A DNA stretch of 64,000 bases from Pseudaeromonas sharmana (GTDB lineage Bacteria; Pseudomonadota; Gammaproteobacteria; Enterobacterales; Aeromonadaceae). Below are positions 9,172-17,424 of the stretch, piece after piece. Position numbers and translations under genes: made by a program. Location of the stretch: positions 806,001-870,000 of the forward strand of contig NZ_JBHSAF010000014.1 of assembly GCF_042649925.1 (NCBI RefSeq), given 5' to 3'. The notes beneath the pieces are model-generated. The model saw nothing but the letters and a program-made list of their open reading frames with translations. It had not been told where the DNA came from and ran no database searches. Each line of letters opens with the position of its first letter. Positions within the stretch are counted from its first letter, which is position 1.

Positions 9172-9936
9172 ATGCTTCATTATCGTGAGTCCGGGGTCCG
9201 CACGGCCCCTGCCATAGTGCTGCTGCACGGGCTGTTTGGTGACAAGGATAATTTGGGCCAACTGGCTCGTCGCCTCGAAGCGGAGTACCGCGTGGTCGCT
9301 ATCGATTTGCCAAATCATGGCCAGTCGCCCTGGCAGGACGATGTCTCCTGGTCCAGTCAGCGGCAACAGCTTGCAGCCACGCTGATGCAGTTATCGCTGC
9401 CACCATGCCACCTGCTTGGCCATTCGCTGGGAGGCAAGCTTGCCATGCAGTACGCACTCCTCTCGCCACAACAGGTACAGAGCCTGACCGTCGTCGATAT
9501 CGCGCCCGTCACCTATCGCCAACAGCGCCATCAGGCCGTGTTCAGCGCCCTGGCCGCGGTGGCGACTGCGCGCCCAAGCAATCGGGGTGAAGCAGAACAG
9601 CTGATGAGTCCATATCTGGAAGATCCGGCAGTACGGCAGTTCTTGCTCAAGAGCTTTGTACCCCATACCGGCTGGCGCTTTAATCTGGCCGGTCTGCAAC
9701 ACGGCTATGACACGCTGATGGCATGGCCTGAGGAGTCAGGCAGTTTTCCCGGACCCACGCTGTTCATCAAGGGGGGACAATCCGACTATTTACTGGCTGA
9801 ACATCAAGCCAGCATCATGCGGCTATTCCCGGCTGCCAGGGCCAAAATCATAGCGGATGCCGGCCATTGGCTGCATGCCGAGAAACCCCAGCTGTTTCAG
9901 AAACTGGTTGTGGATTTCCTGTCGACAGTCGGTTAA
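9172..9936 (+). CDS. ybfF: Alpha/beta-hydrolase esterase YbfF
   Basis: 254 residues, the usual length. Alpha/beta-hydrolase fold with an oxyanion-hole HGLFGD near residue 19, nucleophile elbow GHSLGG near 83 (Ser), and the catalytic His in DAGHWLHAEKP near 223. YbfF-type enzymes hydrolyse short-chain acyl and thioesters; the natural substrate is not settled. It is divergent from seqA and followed by ybfE and fldA, the same neighbourhood as in enterobacteria. Confidence 0.9.
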   Translation: MLHYRESGVRTAPAIVLLHGLFGDKDNLGQLARRLEAEYRVVAIDLPNHGQSPWQDDVSWSSQRQQLAATLMQLSLPPCHLLGHSLGGKLAMQYALLSPQQVQSLTVVDIAPVTYRQQRHQAVFSALAAVATARPSNRGEAEQLMSPYLEDPAVRQFLLKSFVPHTGWRFNLAGLQHGYDTLMAWPEESGSFPGPTLFIKGGQSDYLLAEHQASIMRLFPAARAKIIADAGHWLHAEKPQLFQKLVVDFLSTVG

Positions 9937-9962
9937 CAAGCGACTCGGCGCTGTGATATAGT
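9933..9962 (+). promoter_or_regulatory. Putative ybfE promoter
   Basis: TTAACA (9933-9938), 18-bp spacer, TATAGT (9957-9962), immediately after the ybfF stop. I searched by eye for a LexA box here because ybfE is LexA-regulated in E. coli and did not find one. Confidence 0.45.
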
Positions 9963-10065
9963 GCGCGGCTTGTCGTTGTCCCACGTCGTTAACACGCTAG
10001 GGGCAATCAGCAGGCCGCTTGGCCTGTCGTGTCAATATGAGCTTATGTTCGCAGCAGAAAGAAGT

Positions 10066-10362
10066 ATGGCCAAGCAGCAAGATGACAGAACCACCCTGGA
10101 CCTGTTTGCCGAAGAAAAGCGGCCGGGACGACCGAAAACCAACCCGCTGTCGCGGGAGTTGCAGCTGAAGATCAACAAGCGCAACCAACTCAAGCGGGAC
10201 AAGGCCAATGGCTTGCGCCGGGTCGAGTTAAAGGTCGACGTAGCTTTGCTGGATCGTCTGAATGAGCTGGCTGAGGCCAACAACGTCAGCCGGGCAGACC
10301 TGATTCAGATGCTGTTGCGTCAACACGTCGAAGCACAGACGATGCAGCAACAGCAGGATTAA
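10066..10362 (+). CDS. ybfE: YbfE, small ribbon-helix-helix-type protein
   Basis: 98 residues beginning MAKQQDDRTTLDLFAEE; I chose this ATG because it matches the start of E. coli YbfE, discarding 35 codons upstream. The segment RPGRPKTNPLSR is very conserved, and the C-terminal half (RVELKVDVALLDRLNELAEA...) has a ribbon-helix-helix pattern, so DNA binding is likely. In E. coli the gene is LexA-controlled. fldA follows after 42 bases, as in enterobacteria. Confidence 0.9.
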   Translation: MAKQQDDRTTLDLFAEEKRPGRPKTNPLSRELQLKINKRNQLKRDKANGLRRVELKVDVALLDRLNELAEANNVSRADLIQMLLRQHVEAQTMQQQQD

Positions 10363-10404
10363 TTCATAATCAACCATCATCAACACCAAGGGTAAACAAC
10401 CACT

Positions 10405-10929
10405 ATGGCAAGTGTAGGGCTGTTTTTCGGTAGTGATACCGGTAATACGGAAGCCGTGGCCGGCATGATTCAGAAAGAGCTGGGAACTCACCTGGTTGAT
10501 GTCTTTGACATCGCCAAGAGCTCAAAAGCCGATATCGATAATTTCGATCTGCTGATTCTTGGTATCCCGACCTGGTACTACGGTGAGTCGCAAGCCGACT
10601 GGGATGATTTTTATCCAGAACTTGAAGAGATCGACTTCAGCAATAAACTGGTGGCGATCTTCGGTTGCGGCGATCAGGAAGATTATGCCGAATATTTCCT
10701 CGATGCGATGGGCACGCTGCGCGATATCGTTGAAGCTCGTGGCGCCACCATCATCGGTCACTGGTCAACCGAAGGCTATCAGTTTGAAGCCTCCAAGGCG
10801 CTGGTCGACGACAAGCACTTTGTCGGTCTTGGCATTGATGAAGACCGTCAGCCGGACATGACGGCGGGCCGCGTGGAAGCCTGGTGCAAACAGTTGTACG
10901 AAGAGATGTGCCTCGCCGAATTGGCATAA
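10405..10929 (+). CDS. fldA: Flavodoxin I
   Basis: 174 residues, long-chain flavodoxin. An FMN-binding electron carrier that serves reductive enzymes such as biotin synthase, MetH reactivation and IspG/IspH, and replaces ferredoxin under iron limitation. The phosphate-binding loop SDTGNTEAV is at residues 10-18; PTWYYGESQ near 56 and GCGDQEDYAEYF near 88 form the isoalloxazine loops. It sits between ybfE and fur, though here a sugar-kinase gene separates it from fur. Confidence 0.96.
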   Translation: MASVGLFFGSDTGNTEAVAGMIQKELGTHLVDVFDIAKSSKADIDNFDLLILGIPTWYYGESQADWDDFYPELEEIDFSNKLVAIFGCGDQEDYAEYFLDAMGTLRDIVEARGATIIGHWSTEGYQFEASKALVDDKHFVGLGIDEDRQPDMTAGRVEAWCKQLYEEMCLAELA

Positions 10930-10935
10930 CAGACT

Positions 10936-10960
10936 GGCCCGCTCATGCGGGCCTGTTTTA
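10936..10960 (+). terminator. Intrinsic terminator of fldA
   Basis: GGCCCGC/GCGGGCC stem (10936-10942 with 10947-10953), TCAT loop, then TGTTTTATT. It separates fldA from the kinase gene downstream. Confidence 0.85.
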
Positions 10961-10992
10961 TTCTGGCTTCCGGCCTGTTGAAGGAGGTTGCC

Positions 10993-11892
10993 ATGTCCCG
11001 TCTGTTTATCTCCGGTCTGACCAATATTGAAACGACATTGGCCATACCTCAATTTCCATTGGCCTACTCACCGGTGCATTACCCATTCCATGGTATCCAC
11101 AGCACAGTCTCCGGTGTCGGCATCAATCTGGCGTTGGCCCTTCATCAACTGGGGCATCAGGTTTCGTTGCATACCTTGACCGGAGCGGATCTGGCGGGCG
11201 AACACGTCATCGCCACATTACAAGCCGCGGGCTTATCCGTAGACGGCATACACGCCAGCCTTAGTGCCACAGCCCAGAGCGTGATCCTCTATGACCCGGA
11301 GGGCCGCCGCCAGATCCACGTCGATCTCAAAGAGTGTCAACAGCAGTCACTGCCGGAGCGTGCAGCGGCCGCGCTTCGTCACGCGGAACTGGCATTACTG
11401 TGCAATATCAATTTTTCGCGGCCTTTGCTGAGCGAAGCCAAGCGCTACTGTGTCCCCGTCGCCTGTGATGTGCACGTGTTGTGGAATGTGGATGATGATT
11501 ACAACCGCGATTTCATGGCGCAGGCAGACATTCTGTTCTGTAGCGATGAAGGGCTCAACGGCCGTGAGCCGGCCGACATGTTGCGTGAACTGGCATCGCG
11601 CTACGGCAATGCCCTGCTGGTGATGGGCTGTGGTAGCCGGGGTGCCCTACTCTACGAACGCGCCTCCGGTACGTTTCATCATGCCCAGGCACATGTCCCT
11701 CGCGGCATACACAGCACGGTGGGCGCCGGTGACGCCCTGTTCTCGGCCTTTATTGATGGCTGGCTTCGTCACCGCGACCCTCGGCGTGCGCTGGATGAGG
11801 CCACCTGGTTTGCCGGTTGGAAGATTGGGGCCATCGGTGCTGCCGAGGGATTCCCGACACGAGAACAATGGCAGGCATTGAGCGGCATGTAG
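10993..11892 (+). CDS. PfkB-family carbohydrate or nucleoside kinase
   Basis: 299 residues. The start at 10993 is set by AAGGAGG seven bases upstream; the ORF is open further 5' but without a ribosome-binding site. Ribokinase-fold features: an N-terminal Gly pair in STVSGVGINLALAL near residue 37 and the ATP/anion-hole motif STVGAGDALFSAF near 250, which holds the catalytic Asp (GAGD). The usual DTTGAGD reads STVGAGD here. The substrate is not evident. It is inserted between fldA and fur, a place where E. coli has no such gene. Confidence 0.85.
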   Translation: MSRLFISGLTNIETTLAIPQFPLAYSPVHYPFHGIHSTVSGVGINLALALHQLGHQVSLHTLTGADLAGEHVIATLQAAGLSVDGIHASLSATAQSVILYDPEGRRQIHVDLKECQQQSLPERAAAALRHAELALLCNINFSRPLLSEAKRYCVPVACDVHVLWNVDDDYNRDFMAQADILFCSDEGLNGREPADMLRELASRYGNALLVMGCGSRGALLYERASGTFHHAQAHVPRGIHSTVGAGDALFSAFIDGWLRHRDPRRALDEATWFAGWKIGAIGAAEGFPTREQWQALSGM

Positions 11893-11944
11893 CAATCGCC
11901 GGCCCATCATGTGAGCGGCGTCAGGGGTGATTGCTGCGTCCTGG

Positions 11945-11974
11945 TTTCATTTTTACACTTTTGGAACATATAAT
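11945..11974 (+). promoter_or_regulatory. Putative fur promoter
   Basis: A consensus TATAAT lies at 11969-11974, about 50 bases before the fur ATG. The -35 (TTTCAT at 11945-11950, 18-bp spacer) is weak. I do not see a clear Fur box, so autoregulation is not supported from sequence. Confidence 0.45.
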
Positions 11975-12025
11975 GGTTCGCACATCCAAGCTTGCGGTCG
12001 CGACCGCGTCACCAGAATAGAGCCC

Positions 12026-12463
12026 ATGACTTCAAATAATCAGCAGCTTAAAGACGCCGGCCTGAAGGTCACCTCCCCGCGCATCAAGATCCTTGAGTAC
12101 CTTAAGACACCGGAATGCCAGCACATCAGTGCCGAAGAGTTGTACAAGAAGCTGCTCGATCAGGGAGAAGAGATCGGTCTGGCAACTGTGTACCGGGTCC
12201 TTAACCAGTTTGATGATGCTGGGATTGTCACCCGCCACCACTTTGAAGGCGGCAAATCGGTATTCGAACTCTCCCATCAGGAACACCATGATCATCTGGT
12301 CTGTCTGGACTGTGGTCGCGTGGTCGAGTTTCACGATGATGTGATTGAGCAGCGCCAGAATGAAGTGGCCCAGCGTTATGGCATGGAGCTGACGCATCAC
12401 AGCCTCTATCTGTATGGGCACTGCGACCATCCGGAGTGTGTGGCCAAACGCAAGAAAGGGTAA
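12026..12463 (+). CDS. fur: Ferric uptake regulator
   Basis: 145 residues from the ATG at 12026 (MTSNNQQLKDAGLKVTSPR), which aligns with the E. coli start; the reading frame is open 33 codons further upstream. Fe2+-dependent repressor of iron genes, and here the probable regulator of feoABC. Winged helix in the first 80 residues (LATVYRVLNQFDDAGI), metal-site histidines in HQEHHDHLVC, and the Zn CxxC in CLDCG near residue 93. The C-terminal tail is shorter than in E. coli but retains HCDHPEC. Confidence 0.96.
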   Translation: MTSNNQQLKDAGLKVTSPRIKILEYLKTPECQHISAEELYKKLLDQGEEIGLATVYRVLNQFDDAGIVTRHHFEGGKSVFELSHQEHHDHLVCLDCGRVVEFHDDVIEQRQNEVAQRYGMELTHHSLYLYGHCDHPECVAKRKKG

Positions 12464-12498
12464 TCATCTGTCAACGATGACAGGTGCCATATTTTATT

Positions 12499-12559
12499 AA
12501 TGACCGCTCGTGGTGACTATTTTTATTCGGGCCCGTTCACCTGCGGTCATTTTATTTTT
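12499..12559 (+). terminator. Long hairpin downstream of fur, probable terminator
   Basis: AATGACCGC (12499-12507) pairs with GCGGTCATT (12543-12551). Inside it GGTGAC and GTTCACC extend the stem after a small bulge. A T-rich tract (TTTTATTTTT) follows on the plus strand. Confidence 0.6.
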
Positions 12560-12670
12560 GCCGGTTAAAGAAATAGTTCACCCAAAAAAACACATTCCTT
12601 TTCAATGCCTTAAGCATGCTTAATTATATTTAAAACGGATATTGGCCTATTATCCCCAACCTTGGTCAAT

Positions 12671-12696
12671 AAAAAACCGCCCGTAGGCGGTTTTTT
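12671..12696. terminator. Bidirectional terminator between fur and glnS
   Basis: AAAAAACCGCC (12671-12681) with GGCGGTTTTTT (12686-12696), loop of four. Both strands end in six T. It lies 15 bases beyond the glnS stop. Confidence 0.9.
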
Positions 12697-12711
12697 ATAT
12701 TTCTGAGCAGA

Positions 12712-14373
12712 TTACTCCTGCCAGGTATCGCGCAGTGCCACCGTCAGGTTGAACACCAGATGGTCCGGCGTCGACAACTTGCTGTCGGCACAGAAATAGC
12801 CTTCGCGCTCAAACTGGAACGCCTTCTCGGCTGGCGCGTCTTTCAGACTCGGTTCAACCCGGGCACCTTCGAGAATGGTCAGCGAGTTCGGGTTGATGGT
12901 CGCCAGGAAGTCCTCGGCAGCGCCGGGATTGGCGACCGCAAACAAGCGGTCATACAAGCGGATCTGTGCTGGCAGCGAGTGCGCCGCCGTCACCCAGTGG
13001 ATGACGCCTTTTACCTTGCGGCCATCGGCAGGATCCTTGCCCAGGGTCTCGGCATCGTAACTGCAGTAGACGGTGGTCACACGGCCATCGGCATCCTTCT
13101 CGACGCGTTCGGCCTTGATGACATAGGCATGGCGCAGACGCACCTCTTTGCCCAGCACCAGACGCTTGAACTGCTTGTTGGCCTCTTCACGGAAGTCGGT
13201 TTCATCAATCAGGATTTCGCGGGCGAACGGAATGGTATGAGTCCCCATTTCCGGCTTGTTCGGGTGATTCGGCACTGTCAGCATCTCGGTCTGAGCGGCA
13301 TCGAAGTTCTCGATCACGATACGCAACGGGCGCAGCACCGCCATGGCACGCGGAGCATTTTCGTTCAGATCCTCACGAATACAGGACTCCAGCGCGCTCA
13401 TCTCAACCGTGTTGTCCTGCTTGGTCACACCGATGCGACGGCAGAACTCGCGGATCGCCGCCGGTGTATAACCACGACGACGCAGACCGGAAACGGTCGG
13501 CATACGCGGATCATCCCACCCTTCGACGATCTGTTCGGTGACCAGTTGATTCAGTTTGCGCTTGGACATGATGCTGTATTCGAGGTTCAGACGGCTGAAC
13601 TCGTATTGACGTGGATGGCAGTCGATGCTGATGTTATCCAGCACCCAGTCATACAGACGGCGATTGTCCTGAAACTCCAGAGTACAAATGGAGTGGGTGA
13701 TACCTTCGAGGGCGTCCGAGATGCAGTGGGTAAAATCATACATCGGGTAGATGCACCACTTGTCACCGGTCTGGTGATGCTCGGCGAACTTCACACGGTA
13801 AATCACCGGATCACGCATGACGATGAAAGAGGACGCCATGTCGATCTTGGCGCGCAGGCAGGCTTCGCCTTCCTTGAAGCCGCCAGCTCGCATCTTCTCG
13901 AACAGTGCCAGGTTCTCTTCGACACTGCGATCGCGATACGGGCTGTGCTTGCCTGGGGAGGTCAAGGTGCCGCGGTATTCGCGGATCTCGTCAGCCGACA
14001 GCTCATCAACATAAGCCAGGCCCTTGTTGATCAACTCAATGGCGTAGCCATACAGCTTGTCAAAATAATCCGAAGAGTAACGCACGGCACCATGCCACTG
14101 GAAACCCAGCCATTGCACATCGCGCTGAATGGACTCGACATACTCAACTTCTTCTTTAGCCGGGTTGGTATCATCGAAGCGCAGATTACAGGTGCCCTGA
14201 TAATCCTGGGCAATACCGAAATTCAGGCAGATGGATTTGGCATGGCCGATATGCAGATAACCGTTGGGCTCCGGCGGGAAACGGGTAGCCACAGTGGTGT
14301 GTTTGCCGCTGGCCAGATCCTCATCAATGATCTGACGAATAAAATTGGTGGGGCGATGTTCCGCCTGAGTCAT
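12712..14373 (-). CDS. glnS: Glutaminyl-tRNA synthetase
   Basis: 553 residues against about 554 in E. coli. Class I aminoacyl-tRNA synthetase that charges tRNA-Gln. PPEPNGYLHIGHAK near residue 34 holds the HIGH motif, and IMSKRKL near 268 is the KMSKS equivalent. The C-terminal anticodon-binding barrels are intact. It stands alone between terminators. A long ORF on the opposite strand is a codon-bias shadow. Confidence 0.97.
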   Translation of the reverse strand: MTQAEHRPTNFIRQIIDEDLASGKHTTVATRFPPEPNGYLHIGHAKSICLNFGIAQDYQGTCNLRFDDTNPAKEEVEYVESIQRDVQWLGFQWHGAVRYSSDYFDKLYGYAIELINKGLAYVDELSADEIREYRGTLTSPGKHSPYRDRSVEENLALFEKMRAGGFKEGEACLRAKIDMASSFIVMRDPVIYRVKFAEHHQTGDKWCIYPMYDFTHCISDALEGITHSICTLEFQDNRRLYDWVLDNISIDCHPRQYEFSRLNLEYSIMSKRKLNQLVTEQIVEGWDDPRMPTVSGLRRRGYTPAAIREFCRRIGVTKQDNTVEMSALESCIREDLNENAPRAMAVLRPLRIVIENFDAAQTEMLTVPNHPNKPEMGTHTIPFAREILIDETDFREEANKQFKRLVLGKEVRLRHAYVIKAERVEKDADGRVTTVYCSYDAETLGKDPADGRKVKGVIHWVTAAHSLPAQIRLYDRLFAVANPGAAEDFLATINPNSLTILEGARVEPSLKDAPAEKAFQFEREGYFCADSKLSTPDHLVFNLTVALRDTWQE

Positions 14374-14483
14374 TCACTCACCTCAAGAGATATTAGCTAC
14401 GACAGCGTGATAACCGCTAATGATCCATGAATCGGGAGTGCCACTCAAGGTATTTATCTGTAGTGGCGGCATGGATTTAGATG

Positions 14484-14505
14484 AAAAAACCCCGCCAGAG
14501 CGGGG
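14484..14505 (-). terminator. Intrinsic terminator downstream of the chitobiase gene
   Basis: CCCCGC/GCGGGG stem (14490-14495 with 14500-14505), CAGA loop, and six A before it on the plus strand, so a T run on the minus strand. Confidence 0.75.
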
Positions 14506-14608
14506 ACAAAAGGACTTTCCAACAGGAACGGGTGACAGGCAGCAGCCGCCGTCACCGCGCAAGGCTCACGCCTTGACACTGGGCACCATGGCGCTGGTCC
14601 CCAGCAGC

Positions 14609-14633
14609 AAGGCGGGTCAGCACGACCCGCCTT
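14609..14633 (-). terminator. Hairpin just after the chitobiase stop codon
   Basis: A perfect 10-bp stem AAGGCGGGTC/GACCCGCCTT (14609-14618 with 14624-14633) six bases past the stop. It lacks a T run, so it may protect the 3' end rather than terminate; the true terminator is probably the one at 14484-14505. Confidence 0.5.
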
Positions 14634-14638
14634 GCTTA

Positions 14639-17293
14639 TTACAGCGTGGTGACCCGGCTATGACGCTGGCCGTCGAAGCTGACCGAGCGCAGCCACACCT
14701 TGCCGGCCGTCACGGCCGGTTGGTTGCTGGCATCATAGGCTTGCCACTGCTGGCCATCGGTACTGAACTCGATGCGCAACCCCGGCAGATCGGTATTGGC
14801 TTCCAGCTTGCCACCGACAATCTTGCCGCCCGGCACAGATAAGCGATAGTGCACCCCAGCCGCCTCGAGCTTGGCCATCTCGCGCTGGCCCAGCACATTG
14901 GCAAACAACTGCCAGTCTTTCGCCAGCGCCACCTTGTCGACAAACTGGCTCTTGTCGGAGAACTCACGCCCCTTCACATAGGGCAGCTCCCAGCCAGCCT
15001 GATGCCAGGCCCGCTCCGCCAACGAGAAGATGCGCGGATAGACCATGTACTCATACTGCTCATCGGTCTGGACTGTCTCGCTCCACTGCTGACCGGACAT
15101 CCCCTTGAACTTGACGGCTGCGTGCTCACCCTTGGCCACGAACGGCTTGCCATCACGGTCGACCGAGGTCTCGGCATTTTGCGGCAGGTTCTCCGGCGCA
15201 AACGCAAACACCTTGCGCGTATCGTTAAAGCGTGTCGCCCAATAGTAACCGCGCTCTTGCGGATTCACTTCCCACGGGAAATCGAAGTAAAGGTAATCCG
15301 GATTGGACAGCACCACTTGATAGCCTTTCTCGGCCCACGCACTGGCCTCGTTGAAACCGCCCCAGTACAGGGTGTCCCAGAAGTTGACCACGGTTTGTGG
15401 CGTTGCGAAGTCAGCGGCACTGTTGGCGTACTTGAGCCCATCTTGCCAGGCCTGCAGCGCCGTCATGCCATGCTGCTTGACCTGCTGGCTAACCTCGCGG
15501 GCAAACCAGGACGGCAGCTCCTGCACCGCCTTGACTTTGCCCTCGGCGACAAAACGCTGGCAGGCCGGTGACTTGGCGAAAGCGTAATCCTGCTTGCTCA
15601 GGTCAACGTTCCCCTTCCAGGCCACCTTGTCTTTTGCTGCGGTATGGGTGTCCTGGAAGCCTGCCCCCAGGAAGATGTTCTTGGTTTCATCCCCGCCATA
15701 ATGCCAGGCTGTCAGCGGTTGCCCCGCCTGCTGATGCATCTTGGCCACCTCCGACATCACCTTATCGACAAACCGGACAGTCGACGGTAAACAGGGATTG
15801 ATATAGGAGTGCTTATCATAAAACTGCACCGAGGTGCTGTTCGAGGCATCCTGCGAGTCAAACAGCCGGTACTCCTCGGCGGCCTTGAGCTTGCCCTGCC
15901 CCTTCAGGCGCTGGTAACGAGCTTCCATCGACATCACAGCCGCCCGGGCATGAGCCGGCATGTTGATTTCCGGAATCACGGTGACACCTCTTGCCGCGGC
16001 ATAACGCACCAGTTCGATGTAGTCCTGCCGGCTGTAGAAACCGGAGCCCTGATTGTCACTATCCGGACCAGACCCAAGTTGCGGCAGCAGACAACGGGTT
16101 TCCGTCAAGTCATGACAACGCTTGCCGCCCACATCGGTCAGCTCCGGCAATCCCGGGATCTCCAGCCGCCAGCCTTCGTCGTTGGTCAGCCCCAGATGCA
16201 GTTTGTTCAACTTCATCGCCGACATCTGATCAATCAGTTTCATTAAAGTCTGCTTGCTGCGGAAATGGCGTGCCACATCGGTCTGCATGCCGCGATATTC
16301 AAAACGCGGGGCATCGCTGACCTGCATTAACGGTACCTGATGCTGATTCACCCCCAACAGCGAAAGCAGCGACTGCATGCCCCACAGGGCACCGGCCGCA
16401 TCGTGGCCCTTGATCGTGGCGCCATCGGCAGCGATATGCAGCTCATAGCCTTCGGCTTGTTGCTGCTGGCTGTGCCCCACACTGACCCGCACCGGATAGC
16501 CATCCGCGGCCTCTTTTACACCCAGACGCGCCAGCGCTTGACGCACTGCCGCAATTTGCTCCTTGGGCAGACCAGTGACCTGCAGTTGTACCCTGGACAA
16601 ATCCGCCAAACCCGGCATCACTTCTTGCTGCAGCGGCGCCGGAATAATGCGGGCGGCCAAATCAGCTGCGGGCAAGGTTGCGGTAGCCGCATTGGCCTCA
16701 AACCGCGTTTGACTGGTCATCAGGATATTGGCGTCATCCTTGGTTCGCTTCCATTTGTCGCCGTCAAACGGCAAGGTGTAGGTACGCGGGTTATCCACAT
16801 CACTCATGCTGGCCAGGACCCGCGGTGCGGCGCCTGGTGCCACGACATACCAATTGGGCATGACATCGGTTTCAAACAGTTGCCAATATTCAACGACTAA
16901 GGGTATTTCCAGCTTGCCTCCGCTCGCCAAGCCCTTGAAGCCGTTGCTGGGTTCGAGACGATACAGATCACCGGTCAGATGCGTGATACGGAAGTGATCG
17001 TTATCCACGCGCAGGATGCGGCGGATGGAGTGCAGGTATATCTCCCATCCACCAGCCGGTATTGCCGCACCGTTGTTAGTCAGATGCAGTTTGCTGAGGT
17101 TACAACTGGCCCAGTCCGCCCCCAGTGCCTGACAATCGACTCCGGCGCCAGCACCGTCATTCGTCACCAGTTCATACTTGATCACCACATTGTTGGCGAT
17201 ATTGTCGACAAGCTGCTGTGACGGGTTGGCATACGCGTTCCAAGATAGCGTTCCGAGTAACGCCATGGCTATAATGGAGTGCTTGCATTTCAT
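14639..17293 (-). CDS. chb: Exported chitobiase (beta-N-acetylhexosaminidase, GH20)
   Basis: 884 residues from the ATG at 17293, close to the 883-885 of Vibrio and Serratia chitobiases. I chose that start because it begins a signal peptide (MKCKHSIIAMALLGTLSWNAYA) with a likely cut before NPSQQ. It hydrolyses chitobiose and short chitin oligomers to GlcNAc outside the cytoplasm. Domains in order: N-terminal carbohydrate-binding-like domain (about 25-175), GH20b (about 200-330), GH20 barrel (about 335-775) with the catalytic Asp-Glu in HYGGDETKN, and a C-terminal immunoglobulin-like domain. It lies downstream of nagE on the same strand, which fits its role as supplier of GlcNAc for NagE. Confidence 0.95.
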   Translation of the reverse strand: MKCKHSIIAMALLGTLSWNAYANPSQQLVDNIANNVVIKYELVTNDGAGAGVDCQALGADWASCNLSKLHLTNNGAAIPAGGWEIYLHSIRRILRVDNDHFRITHLTGDLYRLEPSNGFKGLASGGKLEIPLVVEYWQLFETDVMPNWYVVAPGAAPRVLASMSDVDNPRTYTLPFDGDKWKRTKDDANILMTSQTRFEANAATATLPAADLAARIIPAPLQQEVMPGLADLSRVQLQVTGLPKEQIAAVRQALARLGVKEAADGYPVRVSVGHSQQQQAEGYELHIAADGATIKGHDAAGALWGMQSLLSLLGVNQHQVPLMQVSDAPRFEYRGMQTDVARHFRSKQTLMKLIDQMSAMKLNKLHLGLTNDEGWRLEIPGLPELTDVGGKRCHDLTETRCLLPQLGSGPDSDNQGSGFYSRQDYIELVRYAAARGVTVIPEINMPAHARAAVMSMEARYQRLKGQGKLKAAEEYRLFDSQDASNSTSVQFYDKHSYINPCLPSTVRFVDKVMSEVAKMHQQAGQPLTAWHYGGDETKNIFLGAGFQDTHTAAKDKVAWKGNVDLSKQDYAFAKSPACQRFVAEGKVKAVQELPSWFAREVSQQVKQHGMTALQAWQDGLKYANSAADFATPQTVVNFWDTLYWGGFNEASAWAEKGYQVVLSNPDYLYFDFPWEVNPQERGYYWATRFNDTRKVFAFAPENLPQNAETSVDRDGKPFVAKGEHAAVKFKGMSGQQWSETVQTDEQYEYMVYPRIFSLAERAWHQAGWELPYVKGREFSDKSQFVDKVALAKDWQLFANVLGQREMAKLEAAGVHYRLSVPGGKIVGGKLEANTDLPGLRIEFSTDGQQWQAYDASNQPAVTAGKVWLRSVSFDGQRHSRVTTL

Positions 17294-17347
17294 AACCTTG
17301 ACCTTCCTTTGTTGAGTGTTGTGGGGTGTTGAGCGACTTTTGGATTT

Positions 17348-17376
17348 AGGCGCCACCACTGTGGCGCCTCTTTTTT
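17348..17376 (+). terminator. Terminator-like hairpin facing the plus strand between nagE and chitobiase
   Basis: A perfect 9-bp stem AGGCGCCAC/GTGGCGCCT (17348-17356 with 17361-17369), CACT loop, then CTTTTTT on the plus strand. Both flanking genes are on the minus strand, where the hairpin has no T tract. It could stop antisense transcription or, on the minus strand, stabilise or attenuate a nagE transcript. Confidence 0.5.
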
Positions 17377-17424
17377 ATGTAGTTTTTTATGCAGTTTTGT
17401 AATGGCCGGGCTTTGCTCCCGGCA

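Noticed and set aside
9937..10065. LexA box upstream of ybfE, expected from E. coli
   Set aside because: No CTGT-N8-ACAG pattern is present in this interval.
12760..14430. A 556-codon plus-strand ORF opposite glnS
   Set aside because: Shadow of glnS; no ribosome-binding site or recognisable domain.
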